Shown: positions 60,455 through 64,000 of the stretch, one piece after another | Numbering within the stretch: position 1 is the first letter of the stretch | Layout of the letters: the number at the start of each line of letters is the position of its first letter | Assembly: GCA_910586985.1 (NCBI GenBank) | Contig: CAJUKK010000009.1 | Span: 27,636-91,635, forward strand | Length of the DNA stretch: 64,000 nucleotides | Origin: an uncultured Christensenellaceae bacterium | GTDB lineage: Bacteria; Bacillota; Clostridia; Christensenellales; Borkfalkiaceae | Reading direction: 5' to 3' | The notes under the pieces: model-generated | The model's database searches: none | What the model was told of the DNA's origin: nothing | What the model saw: the letters and a program-made list of their open reading frames with translations, nothing else | Position numbers and translations under genes: made by a program

Positions 60455-60491
60455 CGAACGATTTGTTTTAAAGCGCAAAATAAATCGTTCG
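60455..60491 (+). terminator. Hairpin after lepA
   Basis: CGAACGATTT pairs with AAATCGTTCG around 17 bases. No T-tract follows, so termination would be weak. Confidence 0.45.
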
Positions 60492-60589
60492 GGCGTAGTT
60501 TCATTTTTGTTCTTAACGGCTCTTAGCTGTATTTTCCTAAATATCATTCTCAACGAATGTATTGAGTGCGAAGATAGTTTCTTTGTTAT

Positions 60590-60895
60590 ATGATGAATTT
60601 TTACGAAAGAGTCTATGATTATTTAAAGACGGTTCCTAGAGGGAAAGTCGTAACGTACGGGCAGATTGCCTGCGCGATCGGTCGTCCCCGCGCCGCGCGG
60701 CAGGTGGGGAACGCATTGCATTGCAATCCCGAACCTGTTACGATTCCTTGCCATCGCGTCGTCAACCGCGAGGGGCGGCTTGCGCCTGCGTTTGCATTCG
60801 GCGGCGTAGAGGTGCAGGCAAGGTTGCTTGAAGACGAAGGTGTGATAGTGACAGACGGCTATGTCGATTTGCAAAAATATATTTGGCGAGAGTGA
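60590..60895 (+). CDS. MGMT-type DNA alkyltransferase domain protein
   Basis: A 101-residue protein consisting only of the DNA-binding/active-site domain of O6-alkylguanine-DNA alkyltransferase: PRGKVVTYGQIACAIGRPRAARQVGNAL is the helix-turn-helix and IPCHRVVNREGRL the active-site box. The Cys of PCHR is present, unlike in alkyltransferase-like proteins where it is Trp or Ala. It lacks the N-terminal domain of full enzymes (usually about 160 residues). It may repair alkylated guanine or flag it for excision repair. Confidence 0.8.
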   Translation: MMNFYERVYDYLKTVPRGKVVTYGQIACAIGRPRAARQVGNALHCNPEPVTIPCHRVVNREGRLAPAFAFGGVEVQARLLEDEGVIVTDGYVDLQKYIWRE

Positions 60896-61003
60896 GTTTG
60901 TAAGTAATTTGAGTAAACGTTGTTTTGTAAACAGAGAAAGCGCGGCGAAAATTGCCTTCGCGGGTTAAGCGTGTTTACTGCACAGCAGAATAAAGGAGTT
61001 TTT

Positions 61004-62113
61004 ATGGCGGGAATTTATTTACATATACCTTTTTGTAAACATAAATGTACCTATTGCGACTTTACGTCTTTTCCCGATAAATTGAATTTTGCCGAGGCGT
61101 ATATGGCGTGTCTCTATAAGGAAATCGAGTTGCGTGGGAAACAGCTTGAAAAGCTTACTTTCGATACCGTTTATATCGGAGGAGGTACGCCGTCCGTCGT
61201 CGATCCAAAGTATATTTACGGGGCGATGAAACAAATCAAAAAATGTTTTCGTCTTTCCAAAAATCCCGAGATTACCATTGAGATGAACCCCGGAACGGTG
61301 AGCGAGCAGAAAATAGCAATTTATAAACGCGCGGGAATCAACCGCTTTTCCGTAGGTCTGCAAACGGCGATCGATTCGCAACTTCAGGAACTTGCACGTA
61401 TTCACACCGTGCGGGATTATCTGTATACGACTTCCCTGTTAAAAGGGGAAAATTTTTCAGCCGACGTCATGTTGGGGCTCAAAGGACAGACGGAAGAGGA
61501 CGTACGCAAGACGATTGAGATCGCGGCGGGAAGCGGCGCAAAACATATCTCCATGTACGCGTTGACGCCTGAGGACGGTACGCCGATCTATACGGATTAT
61601 TTAAACGGAGACCTTCCCGACGGGGACGAGGTTGCGCGGCTTTACGAATTCGGTTGGGAGCTGCTAAAAGAAAAGGGGTATTGTCGCTACGAAGTGAGCA
61701 ATTTTGCAAAGAAAGGCTTTGAGAGTAAACATAACCTCAATTATTGGCAACGCGGCGAATATATCGGCATGGGAATTTCCGCAAGCTCGTTTTGCTGTGG
61801 AAAGCGATTTACGAATACGTTTAATCTCGACGAATATATGAAGTGTATTCTTTCCGGATTTTTACCTGTGATCGAGAGCGAGGACGTAAAGACGGAGGAC
61901 GCGAAGTTTGAATTCGTTATGCTTGCGCTCAGGACAAGCTACGGAATTTCGGCAAAGGCGTATCGGGCGGCGTTCGGGAGCGATTGGAAAGAGGATTTTG
62001 CGACGGGGTATAAAAAAACCGTCGCTTATCTGGAAGAGACGGGAGATATTACGCGGATCAGAGAGGAATACCTCTATGTGCAAAATCAAATATTGACGGA
62101 ATATATGAATTGA
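61004..62113 (+). CDS. hemW: HemW, radical SAM heme chaperone
   Basis: A 369-residue radical SAM protein. The Cys motif is CKHKCTYCDF near residue 15 (CxxxCxxC), followed by YIGGGTPSVV, EMNPGTV and GINRFSVGLQT. The C-terminal HemN-like domain includes NYWQRGEYIGMGISASSF. HemW lacks coproporphyrinogen oxidase activity and delivers heme. The start at 61004 follows AAAGGAGTTTTT; the extension from 60920 is rejected. Located downstream of lepA, a common arrangement in Firmicutes. Confidence 0.9.
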   Translation: MAGIYLHIPFCKHKCTYCDFTSFPDKLNFAEAYMACLYKEIELRGKQLEKLTFDTVYIGGGTPSVVDPKYIYGAMKQIKKCFRLSKNPEITIEMNPGTVSEQKIAIYKRAGINRFSVGLQTAIDSQLQELARIHTVRDYLYTTSLLKGENFSADVMLGLKGQTEEDVRKTIEIAAGSGAKHISMYALTPEDGTPIYTDYLNGDLPDGDEVARLYEFGWELLKEKGYCRYEVSNFAKKGFESKHNLNYWQRGEYIGMGISASSFCCGKRFTNTFNLDEYMKCILSGFLPVIESEDVKTEDAKFEFVMLALRTSYGISAKAYRAAFGSDWKEDFATGYKKTVAYLEETGDITRIREEYLYVQNQILTEYMN

Positions 62114-62120
62114 TTAAATC

Positions 62121-62161
62121 AAAAAGCGCGTTTTTGCAAGTTTTGCGAAAACGCGCTTTTT
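62121..62161. terminator. Bidirectional terminator between convergent genes
   Basis: AAAAAGCGCGTTTT pairs with AAAACGCGCTTTTT, usable for hemW and for the convergent gene. Confidence 0.85.
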
Positions 62162-62168
62162 ACTATTA

Positions 62169-63011
62169 TTACCATAATTCAATCGGGTCGAATCCGTATA
62201 CCTGAACGATTTCGAACAGGTCGCACTGCAAAATGTCATGCGCGGTTACGATTTTTCCGCCGTTTGAGTCGATATCCATTCCAAAATTTTTATACGCCTG
62301 CCAAACGAGGTGCGAACAGTGCGTGCCCGACGGAGTAAGTCCTTGATCCTTATCCGAAAAGATACCGACCGTAAGCGTGTAGGGGAGATGAAAGAGATTC
62401 TGCGAGGCGGAAACGGCAATTTCCGTTCGCTGTTCGTCCGTCAATCCCTTCATACGGAGAATGATAAAGTTGCTAGAATGCTGAAACCAGTTGAGCGTAG
62501 AGATATCGCTCAGCATACCGGGGGCAATCGATTCGAGTAATATGCCGCGCTTTGCATCGACAATAATCGCCGCGTGTCCGTTCCGCCAACCGTAAGTGTG
62601 GCACGCGGAGGTTACGAGCACGTCGCCGTCTTTGAGCGGCGCGATCGGAGCGGCGTAATTTGGAATATAGTCGTGCGGGGTAGTCGGCGCCGCGTCCTGA
62701 TGTTTGATCGTGCCGCGATAATAAAGCGCGTCCTGAAAGGCAAGAATTTTTTCGGGTGTGTCTTTCAGCGCGTCGAGCGGTTCGCGGGTAAGTCCCGTCT
62801 GGCGGTATAAAAAATCGTAATCTTCTTCCGACCATATCTCTTTGTTGAGCGTTTCGAGAATGTCCTCGCGGTCGTAGGAGGGCAGAATGCGCGCGGATTG
62901 TTCGCATACGCCGTCGGCAATGAGCAACGAGAAAGAGAGCGCGCACAAAATAAAGCCGATCGCCATAAATACGGCAAGCGTTACCGTTAATATTTTACGT
63001 GCGACTTTCAT
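62169..63011 (-). CDS. YiiX/permuted NlpC-P60-like exported protein
   Basis: A 280-residue protein with an N-terminal membrane/signal segment (TVTLAVFMAIGFILCALSFSL). The C-terminal half has the layout of permuted papain-like NlpC/P60 (YiiX-type) hydrolases: GDVLVTSACH and RNGHAAIIVD with a His, then GTHCSHLVWQAYKNFG with the Cys, and GKIVTAHDIL. It probably acts outside the membrane on peptidoglycan or lipid-linked bonds. The Cys-His pair is present, so it may be active. Confidence 0.65.
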   Translation of the reverse strand: MKVARKILTVTLAVFMAIGFILCALSFSLLIADGVCEQSARILPSYDREDILETLNKEIWSEEDYDFLYRQTGLTREPLDALKDTPEKILAFQDALYYRGTIKHQDAAPTTPHDYIPNYAAPIAPLKDGDVLVTSACHTYGWRNGHAAIIVDAKRGILLESIAPGMLSDISTLNWFQHSSNFIILRMKGLTDEQRTEIAVSASQNLFHLPYTLTVGIFSDKDQGLTPSGTHCSHLVWQAYKNFGMDIDSNGGKIVTAHDILQCDLFEIVQVYGFDPIELW

Positions 63012-63115
63012 TGTTATCTTCCTCCCAACGGTTGAGATTATACCATATGCAGGGGCATAAGGTCAACCTTTGGGAGAAATTTTCACCGAGTTTTTATAAT
63101 AAAGCAAGTGGCATA

Positions 63116-63778
63116 TTATCTGAGAGACGATTCCCGCCGTGCGAGCACTTCGCCGCTTTCTGCGTCGATGAGAAGAGAAACGGTCGTTTCCGATTTGCCG
63201 ATAATGCCTACGTAATAAAAATTTTTATCGCGCCGCAACAGGCGTATGTAAAATTCTCCATAGAATTCGTTGTTTTGCGTCATGCCGGCAATCAGTTCTT
63301 TTTCGCTGATCGTTGCGGCGGAAAGCGCGTCTTCAACAGAGAGCGTTTTTTCGTTTTTAACGGAAGTTGCGGTAAATTCGCGCTCTTCCTCGCCCCACGT
63401 AAGCTTGACCGCTACGGATGAAGAGGGAAAGGATTCGACTCCCTGCGAATAATAGTAGTCGCCCGAAGTGTTCCGGAAGGACATGTCGCCGCCGAACGCA
63501 CCGTTAATCGTTACGTAAAAGTCCGCCGTAATCGGCTGCACGGGGGCGAGCACGATTTCGATCCGGCTCGTCATTTCGCAGGCAACGCCGTCGGCAAGGT
63601 AGGGTTGTTCACGGTCTACGCAAGAGAGCGTAAAGGTAAATTCATCCGTTTCTGCACGGAAAATATCGCTGCGAGCTTCCGATATGTGTCGCGTGTAGTC
63701 GTATTCCGCGCACCCTGTTGCAAAAAACAGGGGCAGAGTAAGAAGAGATAAAGATAATGTATAGAGACATTTTTTCAT
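63116..63778 (-). CDS. Putative lipoprotein
   Basis: A 220-residue protein with a lipobox (LFFATGC, Cys at residue 23). The rest is strand-rich, ending YYVGIIGKSETTVSLLIDAESGEVLARR. The end resembles PepSY-like or YcfL-like segments, but no family is assigned. It is transcribed away from the last gene of the window. Confidence 0.65.
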   Translation of the reverse strand: MKKCLYTLSLSLLTLPLFFATGCAEYDYTRHISEARSDIFRAETDEFTFTLSCVDREQPYLADGVACEMTSRIEIVLAPVQPITADFYVTINGAFGGDMSFRNTSGDYYYSQGVESFPSSSVAVKLTWGEEEREFTATSVKNEKTLSVEDALSAATISEKELIAGMTQNNEFYGEFYIRLLRRDKNFYYVGIIGKSETTVSLLIDAESGEVLARRESSLR

Positions 63779-63849
63779 GCTTTAAATTATGATTTTGCTG
63801 CGTGTAACATGCCTTTTTCGCAAAAATATGCTTAAATCGGTAAAAAATA

Positions 63850-63878
63850 TTGACAGGAATACATAAAAGTGATAAAAT
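63850..63878 (+). promoter_or_regulatory. Promoter of the last, truncated gene
   Basis: TTGACA (63850-63855) and TAAAAT (63873-63878), spacer 17, about 80 bases before the ATG at 63959. Confidence 0.7.
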
Positions 63879-63958
63879 TCATATCGTATATAGTGTATAC
63901 AATTGCAATTTTTACTCTTACTTTGTATTGTAAGAACCTTTGTTGCGGAGGTTAGGAT

Positions 63959-64000
63959 ATGAAGAAAAATAACAATATTTTGAAACACCTCGGGGGGGGG
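63959..64000 (+). CDS. Start of an unknown gene with a G-tract near its start codon
   Basis: GCGGAGG lies 8 bases before ATG 63959. The frame codes MKKNNNILKHL and then runs into at least nine G, where the window ends. A long G-tract at codons 11-14 would switch the whole gene on or off by slippage. The downstream product cannot be seen. Confidence 0.55.
   Translation, partial: MKKNNNILKHLGGG

Overview
The window is a bacterial chromosome segment, most probably from an anaerobic, fermentative member of the Bacillota (class Clostridia). The evidence is an electron-bifurcating-type [FeFe] hydrogenase operon, glycogen phosphorylase, lepA close to hemW, InlB-type surface repeats, strong AGGAGG ribosome binding sites and TTGACA/TATAAT promoters. 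I cannot name a genus. An apparently near-complete siphovirus-type prophage of about 38 kb (about 4128-42145) is inserted in an intergenic region. It stands out by its own ribosome-binding style (AAAGGAYGGTG), its codon use and its dense, almost unidirectional gene packing.

Left chromosome (1-4127): the end of a superfamily 1 helicase, a HAD hydrolase, a NatAB-like ABC exporter whose promoter spacer contains a G10 tract, a flavin-reductase-like protein, and a short promoter-plus-terminator unit beside the prophage.

Prophage early region (4149-22168): a leftward tyrosine integrase and a leftward XRE repressor with palindromic operators, then rightward small genes. Next come a cytosine methyltransferase broken at a G9 tract, two HTH proteins, an adenine methyltransferase with an (AG)19 tract, a Lar-like anti-restriction protein, SNF2 helicase, HNH and VRR-NUC nucleases, a RecB-like nuclease/Sak4-like ATPase fusion, DUF669, a family B DNA polymerase, a D5-type primase-helicase, and a second adenine methyltransferase broken at a C10 tract. 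The block is bounded by two perfect 251-bp inverted repeats (5205-5455 and 21918-22168). A diverged third copy of their iteron-like core lies at about 22203-22347.

Prophage late region (22376-42116): a DUF1492-type late regulator, terminase, portal, a MuF protein fused to a zincin-like toxin domain and followed by a possible immunity gene, scaffold, capsid, connectors, tail genes and a tape measure with 11-residue repeats. A diversity-generating retroelement follows: a SUMF1/C-lectin-type tail protein with its variable repeat, a template repeat and a reverse transcriptase. The region ends with holin-like genes. No endolysin was recognised.

Right chromosome (42146-64000): a small lipoprotein, a large secreted InlB-repeat protein, the HydABC-type hydrogenase operon, glycogen phosphorylase, a yybP-ykoY-like (Mn) leader RNA in front of an SPFH protein, a decayed kinase gene, an ilvA/kinase/ridA operon, a glycerophosphodiesterase, lepA, an alkyltransferase-type protein, hemW, a permuted NlpC/P60-like protein and a lipoprotein. 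The last gene begins with a G-tract about ten codons after its start and is cut by the window end.

A theme across host and phage is simple-sequence tracts (G9-G10, C10, (AG)19) placed in promoters, at gene starts and in all three DNA methyltransferase genes. Either this is phase variation or the assembly has homopolymer errors; sequencing reads would decide.
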